64,000 bases of DNA from CAWKAV01 sp963847735 (GCA_963847735.1 CAWKAV010000016.1:744001-808000), one strand, 5' to 3'. Positions 53,517-62,864 are shown, counted from the first letter of the stretch. Notes: a model not told the origin generated them from the sequence alone. A program made the numbers and translations.

Positions 53517-55004
53517 ATGAATGTACGCGCACAGGTGTCATCGGTTTTCCACCTTGATAAATGTATCGGCTGCCATACCTGCAGCATCGCCTGCAAGAAT
53601 CTCTGGACCGACCGCAAAGGTGCCGAGTACATGTGGTGGAACAATGTGGAAACCAAGCCAGGTACCGGTTACCCGACCAAATGGGAGGATCAGGAACAGT
53701 ACAAGGGCGGTTGGGAAAGGCAGGGCGAGTCTTTGCAATTGAAGATTGGTGGTCGTGGCAGCACGCTGGGGAAAATTTTCCATAATCCGAACCTGCCGAC
53801 CATGGATGACTATTATGAGCCATTTACGTTCCGTTATGATGATTTGACCAACGCTCCGGCCGGCAAAGATCAGCCGACCGCACGCCCGGTTTCCATGGTC
53901 ACCGGCAAACCGATGAAAATTGAGGCCGGTCCCAACTGGGATGACGATCTCTCCGGTTCCAACATTTATGCCGCCAATGATCCTGGCGTGGTGAAGCTCA
54001 CCGTGGAAGAGCAGCGCCAGCTCTTTGCAATCGAGAAGATGGTCTTCTTCCATATGCCGCGCATCTGCAACCACTGTCTGAATGCAGGTTGTGTCGCCAG
54101 CTGTCCTTCCGGTGCCATCTACAAGCGCGGCGAAGACGGTATCGTCCTGATTAATCAGGACAAGTGTCGCGGTTGGCGGATGTGTGTCTCAGCTTGTCCA
54201 TACAAGAAGACCTATTATGGCTGGACCACCGGCAAGTCAGAAAAGTGCATCCTCTGCTATCCGCGCCAGGAAGCCGGGGAAGCGCCAGCCTGTTTCCACT
54301 CCTGTGTTGGCCGGATCCGTTACCTCGGTGTTCTCCTCTACGATGCCGACCGCATTGAATCGGTTGCCAAACAGGACGATAAAGATCTGGCTGCTGCTCA
54401 GAGAGAAATAATCCTCGACCCATTCGACCCTCAGGTTATCGCCGACGCCAAAAAATCAGGTGTACCCGAGCAAGTTATCAAGTCAGCCCAGAAGTCACCG
54501 GTCTACAAGTTCGTCAAGGAGTGGGGGATCGCTCTGCCGCTCCATCCCGAATTCCGTACCCTGCCGATGCTCTTCTATGTGCCACCATTGTTGCCGGTCA
54601 TGTCGATGGACAACCAGGGCAAACAGAAACTGGCCGATGATTTCTTCACGACCCTGGAACAGGCCAGACTGCCGATGCAATATCTGGCGGGTCTGTTCGC
54701 CGGAGGCAATGAAGAGGAAGTCAAGGCGGTTTATCGCAAACTGATTGCAGTACGTATCCAGCGTCGCAGTGCCACGGTTGGTGATCTTCCTGCCGAGGAA
54801 GTCACCAAGGCCTGCACTGTTGCTCAATTGAGCACAGAGGCGGTTGATGCCATCTATCGCATGACCACACTGACCAGAATCAAGGAACGTATCGTGGTGC
54901 CGCCGATGTTGCGGGAGCAGGCCATCGAAGCCGGTATGGATCCTGAGCAGCACAAGCAGGAGATGGGCTTCGGCAGTCGACGTCCACCAAAGAGACGGTG
55001 GTAG
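53517..55004 (+). CDS. narH: Respiratory nitrate reductase beta subunit
   Basis: The 495-residue iron-sulfur subunit passes electrons from NarI haem to NarG. Cysteine clusters are CIGCHTCSIACKNLW near residue 19, CNHCLNAGCVASCPSGAIYKR, CRGWRMCVSACPYKK (Trp in place of one Cys, as in the [3Fe-4S] cluster of NarH) and CILCYPRQEAGEAPACFHSC. No frame break is seen, in contrast to narG and narJ. ATG at 53517 lies eight bases after AGGAG; ATG at 53511 is possible. Confidence 0.95.
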   Translation: MNVRAQVSSVFHLDKCIGCHTCSIACKNLWTDRKGAEYMWWNNVETKPGTGYPTKWEDQEQYKGGWERQGESLQLKIGGRGSTLGKIFHNPNLPTMDDYYEPFTFRYDDLTNAPAGKDQPTARPVSMVTGKPMKIEAGPNWDDDLSGSNIYAANDPGVVKLTVEEQRQLFAIEKMVFFHMPRICNHCLNAGCVASCPSGAIYKRGEDGIVLINQDKCRGWRMCVSACPYKKTYYGWTTGKSEKCILCYPRQEAGEAPACFHSCVGRIRYLGVLLYDADRIESVAKQDDKDLAAAQREIILDPFDPQVIADAKKSGVPEQVIKSAQKSPVYKFVKEWGIALPLHPEFRTLPMLFYVPPLLPVMSMDNQGKQKLADDFFTTLEQARLPMQYLAGLFAGGNEEEVKAVYRKLIAVRIQRRSATVGDLPAEEVTKACTVAQLSTEAVDAIYRMTTLTRIKERIVVPPMLREQAIEAGMDPEQHKQEMGFGSRRPPKRRW

Positions 55005-55006
55005 AT

Positions 55007-55585
55007 ATGACTGAATTACAACAACATCAGGAACTCTGTCGACAATTTGCGACCTTGCTCAGTTATCCGGGACGAGAGTGTCGCAACCGAGGCCGTCGCC
55101 TGCTCTGCAGGCCTGAGAACAAGTCAGCGCCGAGGGCGTCAGCCTCTTGGAGAGCTTTATCCCTTTCCTCGAGGCCAACAATATCAGCCGCATCGAAGAG
55201 GCCTTTACCGGTACCTTCGATCTGCAATCGCTCTGTCATCCCTATGTCGGCTACCAGCTGTGCGGGGAAAGTCAGCAGCGCACCATGTTCATGATCAAGC
55301 TGCGGGAACATTTATCAGCAGTATGGTTTTATCCCCGGCAACGAACTGCCCGATCACCTGACTGAAGTCCTGCGTTTTATCGGATCAATTACTGACCAGG
55401 ACTGTCGTCAGGAGATCATCGAGGACGGGCTCTTGCCTGCGCTGGCAAAAATTACTCAGGGGATTGAGAGTGACAACCATCCCTACATGGCTTTGCTCAA
55501 TGCCTTGCAGAAGTTTCTGATTGAGACGGCAGTACCCGTTAACGAGCAACTGGCAGTTGACCGGCAAAAGGAGTGTTTATCATGA
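55007..55585 (+). pseudogene. narJ: narJ, nitrate reductase chaperone, three frameshifts
   Basis: The parts together read as a NarJ of about 190 residues: ELCRQFATLLSYP, then SLLESFIPFLEANNISRIEEAF-like text, LCHPYVGYQLCGESQQRTMFM (the conserved region with YVGYQLCGESQQR), and PDHLTEVLRFIG and SDNHPYMALLNALQKFL. Shifts of +1 each occur near 55072, near 55120 and at 55313 (TTT). NarJ delivers cofactor-loaded NarG to the membrane. It overlaps narI by 4 bp. It is not part of the final enzyme. Confidence 0.85.
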
Positions 55586-56259
55586 CTGACATGATTCTGT
55601 TTGGTGTGTTCCCCTATGTCGCGGTGGCACTGATGATCGGCGTCGGCATTTACCGGTATTGTGTTGATCGCTACTCCTGGTCGTCACAGTCATCGCAGTT
55701 TCTGGAAAGCCGTGTGCTGTTCTGGGGCTCAATCCCCTGGCATTACGCCATCCTGATCATCCTGATGGCGCACTTTCTGGCTTTTCTCGTCCCGACCTCC
55801 TGGGGTGTGGTGCTCGGCAGCCCTTTGCGCCTCTACCTGCTCGAAGTGACCGGCCTGGCTCTTGGTTTAAGCACTCTGATCGCGGTCGGCCTGCTGATCT
55901 TTCGCCGGATCACCAATGCCAGGGTTTCTGCGGTTACCACAGTGATCGACTGGTTTGTGCTGGTGGCCCTGCTGCTGCAGGTCGCGACCGGCGTTTATAT
56001 CGCCTTCACCCTGCGCTGGGGCTCGGTCTGGTACCTGCATACGGCAACGCCGTGGCTCTGGTCATTGCTTAAACTTGATCCACAGCTGCAGTATCTTGCG
56101 GCCTTGCCGCTGGTCGCCAAAGTCCACATATTCAACGCTTTCCTGATCCTGGCGCTTTTCCCGTTCTCGCGACTGGTGCATGTCGTCAGCGTCCCGCTGA
56201 CCTACCTGGGTCGTCCGTACCAGGTTGTAGTCTGGTACCGGGAACGTCGGGCTGGCTGA
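55582..56259 (+). CDS. narI: Respiratory nitrate reductase gamma subunit (cytochrome b)
   Basis: The 225-residue membrane protein has five helices and carries two b haems that take electrons from menaquinol. Haem-ligand histidines are expected in PWHYAILIILMAHF and in KVHIFNAFLILALFPFSRLVHV. The ATG overlaps the narJ stop (ATGA) and lies after AAGGAG, so narI itself is intact. Length is normal. Confidence 0.95.
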   Translation: MTDMILFGVFPYVAVALMIGVGIYRYCVDRYSWSSQSSQFLESRVLFWGSIPWHYAILIILMAHFLAFLVPTSWGVVLGSPLRLYLLEVTGLALGLSTLIAVGLLIFRRITNARVSAVTTVIDWFVLVALLLQVATGVYIAFTLRWGSVWYLHTATPWLWSLLKLDPQLQYLAALPLVAKVHIFNAFLILALFPFSRLVHVVSVPLTYLGRPYQVVVWYRERRAG

Positions 56260-56330
56260 GCTGTTGGTCGGGGTGTTTATCGTTTGATTGAACCGGTCCT
56301 TTTCTCTTGTTGTTTGCCAGAGGTGGTCTG

Positions 56331-57878
56331 ATGCAAGAAGTTGCAACTGCAAAGTCACATAAAGCCCTGTTTCTGAACACTCTCGCATTTACGGTCTGTT
56401 TTGCCGCATGGATGTTCAACGGCGTTCTGGTGACTTTTCTGGCCGACAACCAGGTCTTTAAGTGGGGACCGATCGAGATCGGCTGGCTGATGGGGATTCC
56501 GGTGCTGACCGGTTCGATCTTCAGACTGCCAGCCGGAATGCTGACTGACAAGTTCGGCGGCAAACCGATCTATGGTTCATTGCTCTTCATCTGCGCCATT
56601 CCCATGTACCTGCTCTCAAAAGCAGACAGTTTTGCCTCATTTGCGCTCTGTAGCTTCGGTTTTGGTCTGGCCGGGGTCAGCTTCTCTATCGGGATCGCCT
56701 TCTCTTCGGTCTGGTATCCGCGTGAGCGACAGGGAACGGCTCTCGGCATCTTCGGTGCCGGTAATGCCGGAGCCGCCCTGACGACCTTGTTTGCACCGAC
56801 CATGCTCAACCACCTGACCAATAATGGTGCCAACCTCGAGGGTTGGCGTGACCTGCCGGTCTACTATGCGGCAATGCTTGCAATCATGGGGATCATCTTT
56901 TTCGTTTTTGCCGAAAACAAGAAACCGGCCTCTTCAAACAAATCATTTGTCCAGATGCTTACCCCGCTCAAGGACGTCAAGGTTTGGCGCTTCGGGCTCT
57001 ATTATTTCCTGGTATTCGGTTGCTTTGTCGCTTTTTCACAATGGCTGGTTCCTTACTTTGTCAATGTCTACTATCTGCCGCTGGTCACCGCCGGCCTGTT
57101 TGCCTCTGCGTTCAGTCTCCCTTCCGGCGTGATTCGCGCTCTGGGCGGGTGGCTTTCCGACAAGTTTGGTGGTCGCGCCATCATGTACTGGGTCCTCGGT
57201 GCTTCAGTACTGATCAGCTTTCTGGTCATTATTCCCAAGATGGATATCTACTCTCCCGGCCGTGGTGTGATGGCGAAACGGGGCGGTATTGTGACGTCCG
57301 TTACGGAAACCGCAGTAGTGGTTGGCGATTTTTCTTACGCGATCAAGCAGAAACCGGCCGTCATCGATTCCTATGCCGATGAGACAGTAATTATCTTTCC
57401 GACCAAGCAGACCTGGCAGGAACCCGCTGTCGAAGTAGGACAGACCGTGAAAAAGAAGGAGTTGCTCGCCAAGGGGGTGACCCGGATTTTTTTCCAGGCA
57501 AACGTGTGGATTTTTGCTGTTCTGGTTATTCTTCTTGGCAGTACCTGGGGGATTGGCAAGGCTGCTGTCTACAAGCTGATTCCTGATTATTTTCCGGAAG
57601 AAGTGGGGGTTGTTGGCGGGATGGTCGGCGTGCTCGGCGGCCTGGGCGGCTTCTTCTGCCCGATCATCTTCGGCTACCTGCTTGAGTGGACCGGGTTATG
57701 GACCAGTTGCTGGATGTTCATGTTCTTACTCTCCCTGGCCTGCTTGATATGGATGCATTTCACCGTGCAGAAGATGATGCGAGAAAAACACCCCAAAGAT
57801 ATGAAGAAAATTGAAGAAGATAAGGCAACTATATTCGAAGACTATTGCAAGGAGAAAGTACATGTCGATCAACCTTGA
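56331..57878 (+). CDS. narK: Nitrate/nitrite transporter NarK (1), with lipoyl-like insert
   Basis: This 515-residue MFS transporter of the nitrate-nitrite porter family has the two signature regions FGAGNAGAALTTLF and GMVGVLGGLGGFFCPIIFG. Between transmembrane halves, residues about 304-393 form a hydrophilic insertion. It contains VEVGQTVKKKELLAKG, a phrase like the hammerhead of biotinyl/lipoyl barrel domains, though the modified Lys motif is not seen. Ordinary NarK proteins lack such an insert. The following gene is a second NarK. ATG chosen at 56331 with AGGTGG upstream. Confidence 0.9.
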   Translation: MQEVATAKSHKALFLNTLAFTVCFAAWMFNGVLVTFLADNQVFKWGPIEIGWLMGIPVLTGSIFRLPAGMLTDKFGGKPIYGSLLFICAIPMYLLSKADSFASFALCSFGFGLAGVSFSIGIAFSSVWYPRERQGTALGIFGAGNAGAALTTLFAPTMLNHLTNNGANLEGWRDLPVYYAAMLAIMGIIFFVFAENKKPASSNKSFVQMLTPLKDVKVWRFGLYYFLVFGCFVAFSQWLVPYFVNVYYLPLVTAGLFASAFSLPSGVIRALGGWLSDKFGGRAIMYWVLGASVLISFLVIIPKMDIYSPGRGVMAKRGGIVTSVTETAVVVGDFSYAIKQKPAVIDSYADETVIIFPTKQTWQEPAVEVGQTVKKKELLAKGVTRIFFQANVWIFAVLVILLGSTWGIGKAAVYKLIPDYFPEEVGVVGGMVGVLGGLGGFFCPIIFGYLLEWTGLWTSCWMFMFLLSLACLIWMHFTVQKMMREKHPKDMKKIEEDKATIFEDYCKEKVHVDQP

Positions 57879-59466
57879 TAAGTGGGATGTCGAAGACGAG
57901 CAGTTCTGGAATGCCACCGGCAAAAAAATAGCCAACCGCAACCTGTGGATTTCGATCCCAAGTCTTCTGTGCGGTTTCGCCGTCTGGCTGTATTGGGGGA
58001 TCATTACTGTACAGATGATCAACCTGGGTTATCCGTTCAGCCAGTCGCAACTGTTTACGCTCTCGGCAATTGCGGGCCTGACTGGTGCCACCCTGCGTAT
58101 CCCCAGTTCCTTCCTGATCCGCATTGCCGGGGGGCGTAATACCATATTTTTTACCACGGCACTGCTGATGATCCCCGCCATCGGCACAGGTTTCGCGCTG
58201 CAGAACAAGGCGACGCCGATCGAGGTCTACTATATCCTGGCGCTGCTCTCCGGTTTTGGCGGCGGCAACTTCGCTTCCTCGATGTCGAACATCAGTTTCT
58301 TTTTCCCAAAAAGAGTTCAGGGCACCTCACTGGGTCTCAACGCCGGCTTGGGGAATTTCGGCGTCACCACCATGCAGATCCTGATTCCGCTGGTGATGAC
58401 CTTCGGTCTGTTCGGAGGCGAACCGCAAACCCTGATCAACACCAGCGGCACCCTGATCGGTAAAATTCCGGCCGGCACGCCGACCTATATTTTTAATGCC
58501 GGTTTCGTCTGGCTGTTGTTGCTGGTGCCGTTGGCCTTTGCCGGCTTCTTTGGCATGAACAATATCACCACGGAGACGGTTTCCCCCGACATCGGTTCGA
58601 CACAAAAGTCATTTCTCAAGATCAGCGGGTTGCTGCTGATTGCCTTCGTCACAGCATCGATCGGGCTTTACGTGCTGCTGCCGGCGCCGGTCGGTCTCGG
58701 CTTGCTTAGCAAGTGGATCGTTCTGCCGCTGGTAATCACTGCTACGGTGTTCGGCATGAAATACCTGACCACCGGTGAACTGCGTGCCAACCTGAACCGG
58801 CAGTACAAGATCTTCAACAACAAGCACACCTGGGCGATGACGGTTATCTACACCATGACCTTCGGCTCTTTCATCGGGTATTCTGCAGCATTCGCCCTGT
58901 CGATCAAGGTCATCTTCGGCTTCTCGCACATCCTGGTTGATGGCATCTTGACCCACAAGACGGTCAATCCAAACGGACCGAGTGCCCTGATGTTCGCCTG
59001 GATGGGGCCTTTTATCGGCGCGCTGATCCGCCCGGTCGGCGGCAAGATCTCTGACAAACTCGGTGGGGCTATCGTCACCCAGTGGGTTTCAATCGTCATG
59101 ATCGTCTCCGCCCTCGGCTGTGCCTTCTTCATGAAGGCCGCCTATGCTTCGGCAACCCCGGAGACCTATTTCGTGCCGTTCCTGATCCTGTTTATTATCC
59201 TGTTCGCCGCAACCGGTGTCGGCAACGGCTCGACGTTCCGCTCGATTGCCATCATCTTCGACAGGGAGCAGGCCGGACCGGTGCTCGGCTGGACTTCGGC
59301 GGTCGCCGCATACGGCGCCTTCATCATCCCCCAGGTGTTCGGCGAGCAGATCAAAGCCACGACTCCGGAATATGCCCTGTACGGATTCGCCATCTTCTAC
59401 GCCATTTGTCTACTGCTCAACTGGTGGTTCTACACCAGAAAGAATGCTTATATCCAGAATCCGTAA
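57862..59466 (+). CDS. narK: Nitrate/nitrite transporter NarK (2)
   Basis: The 534-residue MFS protein has an N-terminal cytoplasmic tail (SINLDKWDVEDEQFWNATGKKIANRNLW), about twelve helices and the family motifs LNAGLGNFGVTTMQ and AATGVGNGSTFRSIA. It overlaps the first narK by 17 bp and has its own RBS (AAGGAG). Paired NarK proteins often divide nitrate/proton uptake and nitrate/nitrite exchange; which does which here is unknown. It has no insert like the first copy. Confidence 0.92.
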   Translation: MSINLDKWDVEDEQFWNATGKKIANRNLWISIPSLLCGFAVWLYWGIITVQMINLGYPFSQSQLFTLSAIAGLTGATLRIPSSFLIRIAGGRNTIFFTTALLMIPAIGTGFALQNKATPIEVYYILALLSGFGGGNFASSMSNISFFFPKRVQGTSLGLNAGLGNFGVTTMQILIPLVMTFGLFGGEPQTLINTSGTLIGKIPAGTPTYIFNAGFVWLLLLVPLAFAGFFGMNNITTETVSPDIGSTQKSFLKISGLLLIAFVTASIGLYVLLPAPVGLGLLSKWIVLPLVITATVFGMKYLTTGELRANLNRQYKIFNNKHTWAMTVIYTMTFGSFIGYSAAFALSIKVIFGFSHILVDGILTHKTVNPNGPSALMFAWMGPFIGALIRPVGGKISDKLGGAIVTQWVSIVMIVSALGCAFFMKAAYASATPETYFVPFLILFIILFAATGVGNGSTFRSIAIIFDREQAGPVLGWTSAVAAYGAFIIPQVFGEQIKATTPEYALYGFAIFYAICLLLNWWFYTRKNAYIQNP

Positions 59467-59537
59467 TTATTCGGCAGAACAGCACTTCGTTGTGGTAGTG
59501 TGAAGCGTTGCCAAATAATTGAAAAACAGGAGATTTT

Positions 59538-59978
59538 ATGTTGAATCCAGATATTGACACGTTGAGCAGGGAGATACTGACCCTTGCCCCGGATGCGATT
59601 TTGTTCGCTGACGAGCGTGGAATTATTCGCCTCTGGAACCGGGGGGCAGAAAGGATTTTCGGTGTTTCAGCGAACGACGCAATTGGCAAGTCTCTCGACC
59701 TGATCATTCCGGAAAAACTCCGCAAGCGGCACTGGGACGGCTATCGCAAAACCATGGAGACTGGTGAAACACGCTACGGTACTGAATTGCTGGCTGTGCC
59801 GGCAACGCATCAGAGTGGATCGAGACTTTCGACCGAGTTCTCAATCGTGATGTTAAATGATGATGACGGCAAGCCGATCGGCGTCGCCGCGATCATGCGT
59901 GATGTCAGCGTGCGGCATCAGAAGGAGAAGAGACTGCTGGACCGGATTGCTGATCTTGAAGCAGCGCACAAAACCTGA
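59538..59978 (+). CDS. PAS-domain protein
   Basis: The 146-residue product is a single PAS domain: LAPDAILFADERGIIRLWNRGAERIFGVSANDAIGKSLDLII, then a PAC-like SIVMLNDDDGKPIGVAAIMRDVSVRHQKE, and a short C-terminal coiled tail. No kinase, cyclase or HTH output domain is attached. It could be a sensor protein acting on a partner. It follows the narK pair by 71 bp with a CAGGAG site, so it may sense something in nitrate respiration. No ligand is apparent. Confidence 0.85.
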   Translation: MLNPDIDTLSREILTLAPDAILFADERGIIRLWNRGAERIFGVSANDAIGKSLDLIIPEKLRKRHWDGYRKTMETGETRYGTELLAVPATHQSGSRLSTEFSIVMLNDDDGKPIGVAAIMRDVSVRHQKEKRLLDRIADLEAAHKT

Positions 59979-59994
59979 GTGCTTTCGCTCGACC

Positions 59995-60777
59995 CTAAAC
60001 TGACACGCATCTTGAAAGTGTCTGGTCAACGGCAGGATTCACGTTCTTACTCACCACGAGAAGTTCCATCATCCCACCATAAAACAGGCGGGATGATACC
60101 AGAGAAAAGCCGGCTTGCCGAACAATTTGATAGTAGTTGTCACGGGCAGGAAACTGTTTGAGGCTGTCGGCGATGTAGGCATGGATGGTCGGGTTGGCAT
60201 GCAGTAAAATTCCCCAGAGGCCGCACCAGAATTTGAGGAGCCAATATTGGCCGACTTGTAGCTTGGGGTGACCCGTTTTTGAAAAATCGAGAAAAGCAGC
60301 ATATCCACCCGGCTTCATTATCCGGCTGACCTCATACAGGCCCTTTGCCAGATCCGGAGCATTGCGTAGCGCGTAACTGCCGGTGACAATATCGACACTT
60401 TTATCCTCGAATCCGGTCTCGGACATATCCTGGCAAATAAAGGACACATTTGCAAAACTGTTGCGTTTGCCGGCGATAATGACCATTTCTTCGGTCAGAT
60501 CAATGCCGGTGATCCGGCCGTCGGGAAACCTTTTCGCCAGCATAAAAGCGATATCTCCCGTCCCTGAAGCGAGGTCAACACAGACCGGTTTCGACATCTC
60601 CGGCAGGGATGCAACCAAATATTTTTTCCACGCCTGATCGCGACCGAGCGACATGGCACGAGTGGCAATGTCATAGCGGTTGGCAGCCTCCGTAAAGTGG
60701 CGTTCATTGAAGTCCCGCTTTTTGTCCGGGCTTTCGATCTGTCTGCCAATACTGAAGACATCTCGCCAGTTTTTCAT
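59995..60777 (-). CDS. UbiE/MenG-like SAM methyltransferase
   Basis: The 260-residue protein resembles UbiE: YDIATRAMSLGRDQAWK, motif I CVDLASGTGDIAFMLA, GIDLTEEMV and the NAPDLAKGLYEVSRIMKPGGY block. It differs from housekeeping UbiE in its context: it is the last gene of a type III PKS cluster, overlapping the frame of the upstream transporter remnant by 4 bp. A C- or O-methyl transfer to a phenolic or quinone lipid is inferred. The true menaquinone methyltransferase may be elsewhere. Confidence 0.85.
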   Translation of the reverse strand: MKNWRDVFSIGRQIESPDKKRDFNERHFTEAANRYDIATRAMSLGRDQAWKKYLVASLPEMSKPVCVDLASGTGDIAFMLAKRFPDGRITGIDLTEEMVIIAGKRNSFANVSFICQDMSETGFEDKSVDIVTGSYALRNAPDLAKGLYEVSRIMKPGGYAAFLDFSKTGHPKLQVGQYWLLKFWCGLWGILLHANPTIHAYIADSLKQFPARDNYYQIVRQAGFSLVSSRLFYGGMMELLVVSKNVNPAVDQTLSRCVSV

Positions 60778-60944
60778 CGGGAACCCTCTAGCGTGATTTG
60801 CAGTAAACTCAATGCTTCCCCTTCTTGTGTCAATGTCGGAGCGTAAAGTGTGAAGGATCCGCCCCGGTCTTCGAGGACAAATTCAATCAGCAATTGGAGA
60901 TAATGATTATCACTCTTCTTATCTTTTGCTGCGGACTGGATGAG
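60774..60944 (-). other. In-frame continuation of the transporter past a TAG
   Basis: Directly after the TAG that ends the RND fragment, the same frame continues 56 codons without another stop, ending with a TGA that overlaps the methyltransferase ATG. The peptide includes LLIEFVLEDRGGSFTLYAP and is not an RND segment I recognise. It may be the end of a deleted fusion or chance coding. Confidence 0.4.
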
Positions 60945-61631
60945 CTAGTAGCTCCGATACAGCTCGTCTGAATATCGGCGGGAATCCAGCCAGCCACTGT
61001 AAATATGAACCGTGGTGGAGAAGGAAAGAACCATGATCACCGGCGGTAACAGTGCCGTGATGGTGTTGAGCGCATACCCGCAGAAGGTGTAAATGCCGAT
61101 TGTCCAGCAAAGGCTGATCGCCATGACGGCGAGCGGCAGCAGCAGACCAGAAAGCCGTCGAAACATGAGCAGCAGCACAACCCCGAGAATCGCAACTGAA
61201 ATCGGGATAATCACCTCTGATCGCGCTGAATGAGCCGCGATATGGTCAGCTTCTGTACCTAAAGTCCCGGCCGCGAGCCGTTCGGCATTGGTGATGCTCA
61301 AGACCCTGGTCGCACCTTTCAGGGCGCCGAGATCGTTGGTTGTGTGCTCCAGCAACTGCAACCCCTCGGCATGCAGCAGTTGCGGATGGGAGATTGCCAG
61401 CAGCACTTCATCGTTGCCAAAGGTTTTCCGGAAAGTGTCGTAGTTGTCCTGCAGATCCTTGCTCTTCGAAACCATCGAAGAATTGTTGCTCTCAATTGGA
61501 ACCTGAGCCGCAAAACCGGCGATGACGAGCGTAACGAACAGAACCACCGAGAGGATCAGAATACGTCCTCTGCCGACCAACCAGATCAGCAGTGTTTCGA
61601 TAACTTCCGAGGTTTTTTCAGGGTGATCCAT
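60945..61631 (-). CDS. Truncated RND/MMPL-family exporter
   Basis: The 229-residue product is the N-terminal part of an RND-type (MMPL) exporter: first membrane helix (RILILSVVLFVTLVIAGFAAQ), the start of the periplasmic domain with FRKTFGNDEVLLAI, and then helices around IIPISVAILGVVLLLMF to VIMVLSFSTTVHIY. Whole family members have 700-900 residues, so two thirds are missing and this protein cannot form a full pump. It may be a deletion remnant. ATG at 61631; a GTG is just before it. Confidence 0.75.
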   Translation of the reverse strand: MDHPEKTSEVIETLLIWLVGRGRILILSVVLFVTLVIAGFAAQVPIESNNSSMVSKSKDLQDNYDTFRKTFGNDEVLLAISHPQLLHAEGLQLLEHTTNDLGALKGATRVLSITNAERLAAGTLGTEADHIAAHSARSEVIIPISVAILGVVLLLMFRRLSGLLLPLAVMAISLCWTIGIYTFCGYALNTITALLPPVIMVLSFSTTVHIYSGWLDSRRYSDELYRSY

Positions 61632-61650
61632 CACAGCTGTATCCCAACAT

Positions 61651-62853
61651 TTATTGATGGCCGTCGTCGATCACTTTCAGCGAGCGGTAGGGAATTGTCA
61701 ACATGGCAAAATAGGCAGGCAATGATTTCTTGAAGAGCGGGCTGAGCAGACTTTTGATAAACAGATAACGTAACCACGAAGCCATCGGCCCACGACGGGT
61801 TCCGAACCACATGCCACGCTCGGCGCGGTCGGCCGCCACATTGAAGGCCGCGCGGCGATAACGGTCGTATCTGGCAAACACCTTTTGAAAGTCCTCCCCA
61901 CCTGAAAATGTGCGACTCAGGGCATCAGCCAGAAACTCGGCGTCAGCAAAACCGGTATTCATCCCCTGTCCTCCGATGGGGCTCATGACATGTGAGGCGT
62001 CTCCACAGAGAGCGACCCGGTTTTGAAAATAGCGCTGGCAGATAAAACGACGAACTGTGAACACGCTTGAGGAAAAACACTCTGATTCTGACAGGTTGTA
62101 TCCAGTCTGCCGCTGAACAATCTTGATCAGCAGGTCAGTATCCGGAGATGTCAACAGGCTGTCAGTCTGTACTATCCAGCGTCGCCGGTCCTGGGGGAGC
62201 GGAAAGGACTCAATCGATCCGTGACGGCTGAAAAACAGGTGTGCCTGACTGCAGAGATCAGTGCCGTCGGCAAAGTCAGCCATCATGAAATATGCCGGAT
62301 ATTTCTTCTCTTCACAAAGCGCGAGTCCCGCTATCTCCCTGACCAGACTGCGATGTCCATCGCAGCCGATTAGAAAAGAAGCTGTGACCTGTTCGACCTT
62401 TGCCGACCCATCTTTCTGCATAGCCGCCGTCACATAACGTTCGGTCTGATCAATTTTCAACAGGCTGGTGTTGCGCCGCAAGGCAACCCGGTCGTCTTCT
62501 ATCAACCGGTTTTCCAGAAGCTCTACGGTGGTGGCCTGTGGGATGGCAAGGATGAAAGGGAAAGGGTTCTTCAGGGAGCGAAAACTGAGTTCACCGGCAA
62601 GTCTCCGCCCCTCATGGACCTTGGCGAGGTCAACCCGTACCCCCAGGCGGACAAACTCATCAGCAAGGCCCAATTGGTGCAACAGTTCAAGTGACGGCGG
62701 TGTTATTCCGATGGCCATCGACTCGGCCGGTGGCGACGGAGTTTTTTCAATCAGCAGGGTCTTCAGCCGCTTGCGGCCGAGCAGGTTTCCCAGCAGCAGG
62801 CCAACCGGTCCGCCGCCGACAATTACGACATCATAATCAGGTGGGCGTATCAT
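61651..62853 (-). CDS. FAD-dependent hydroxylase / monooxygenase
   Basis: The 400-residue flavoprotein has the dinucleotide-binding DVVIVGGGPVGLLLGNLLGRK, a DG motif in FLIGCDGHRSLVR, and the second FAD motif VALCGDASHVMSPIGGQGMNTGFADAE of the PheA/UbiH-type aromatic hydroxylases. It probably hydroxylates the aromatic ring made by the type III PKS upstream. A gene for a transporter fragment follows. ATG start; the stop of the PKS is 11 bp upstream. Confidence 0.88.
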   Translation of the reverse strand: MIRPPDYDVVIVGGGPVGLLLGNLLGRKRLKTLLIEKTPSPPAESMAIGITPPSLELLHQLGLADEFVRLGVRVDLAKVHEGRRLAGELSFRSLKNPFPFILAIPQATTVELLENRLIEDDRVALRRNTSLLKIDQTERYVTAAMQKDGSAKVEQVTASFLIGCDGHRSLVREIAGLALCEEKKYPAYFMMADFADGTDLCSQAHLFFSRHGSIESFPLPQDRRRWIVQTDSLLTSPDTDLLIKIVQRQTGYNLSESECFSSSVFTVRRFICQRYFQNRVALCGDASHVMSPIGGQGMNTGFADAEFLADALSRTFSGGEDFQKVFARYDRYRRAAFNVAADRAERGMWFGTRRGPMASWLRYLFIKSLLSPLFKKSLPAYFAMLTIPYRSLKVIDDGHQ

Positions 62854-62864
62854 CAGCTTTCCGG

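Noticed and set aside
49875..55585. Programmed ribosomal frameshifting
   Set aside because: The shifts occur at many unrelated sequences without slippery heptamers or fixed structure, and in several different genes.
60945..60947. TAG read as pyrrolysine in the RND fragment
   Set aside because: The product is a truncated transporter with an unrelated tail, and no pyrrolysine genes are seen. A deletion is a simpler explanation.
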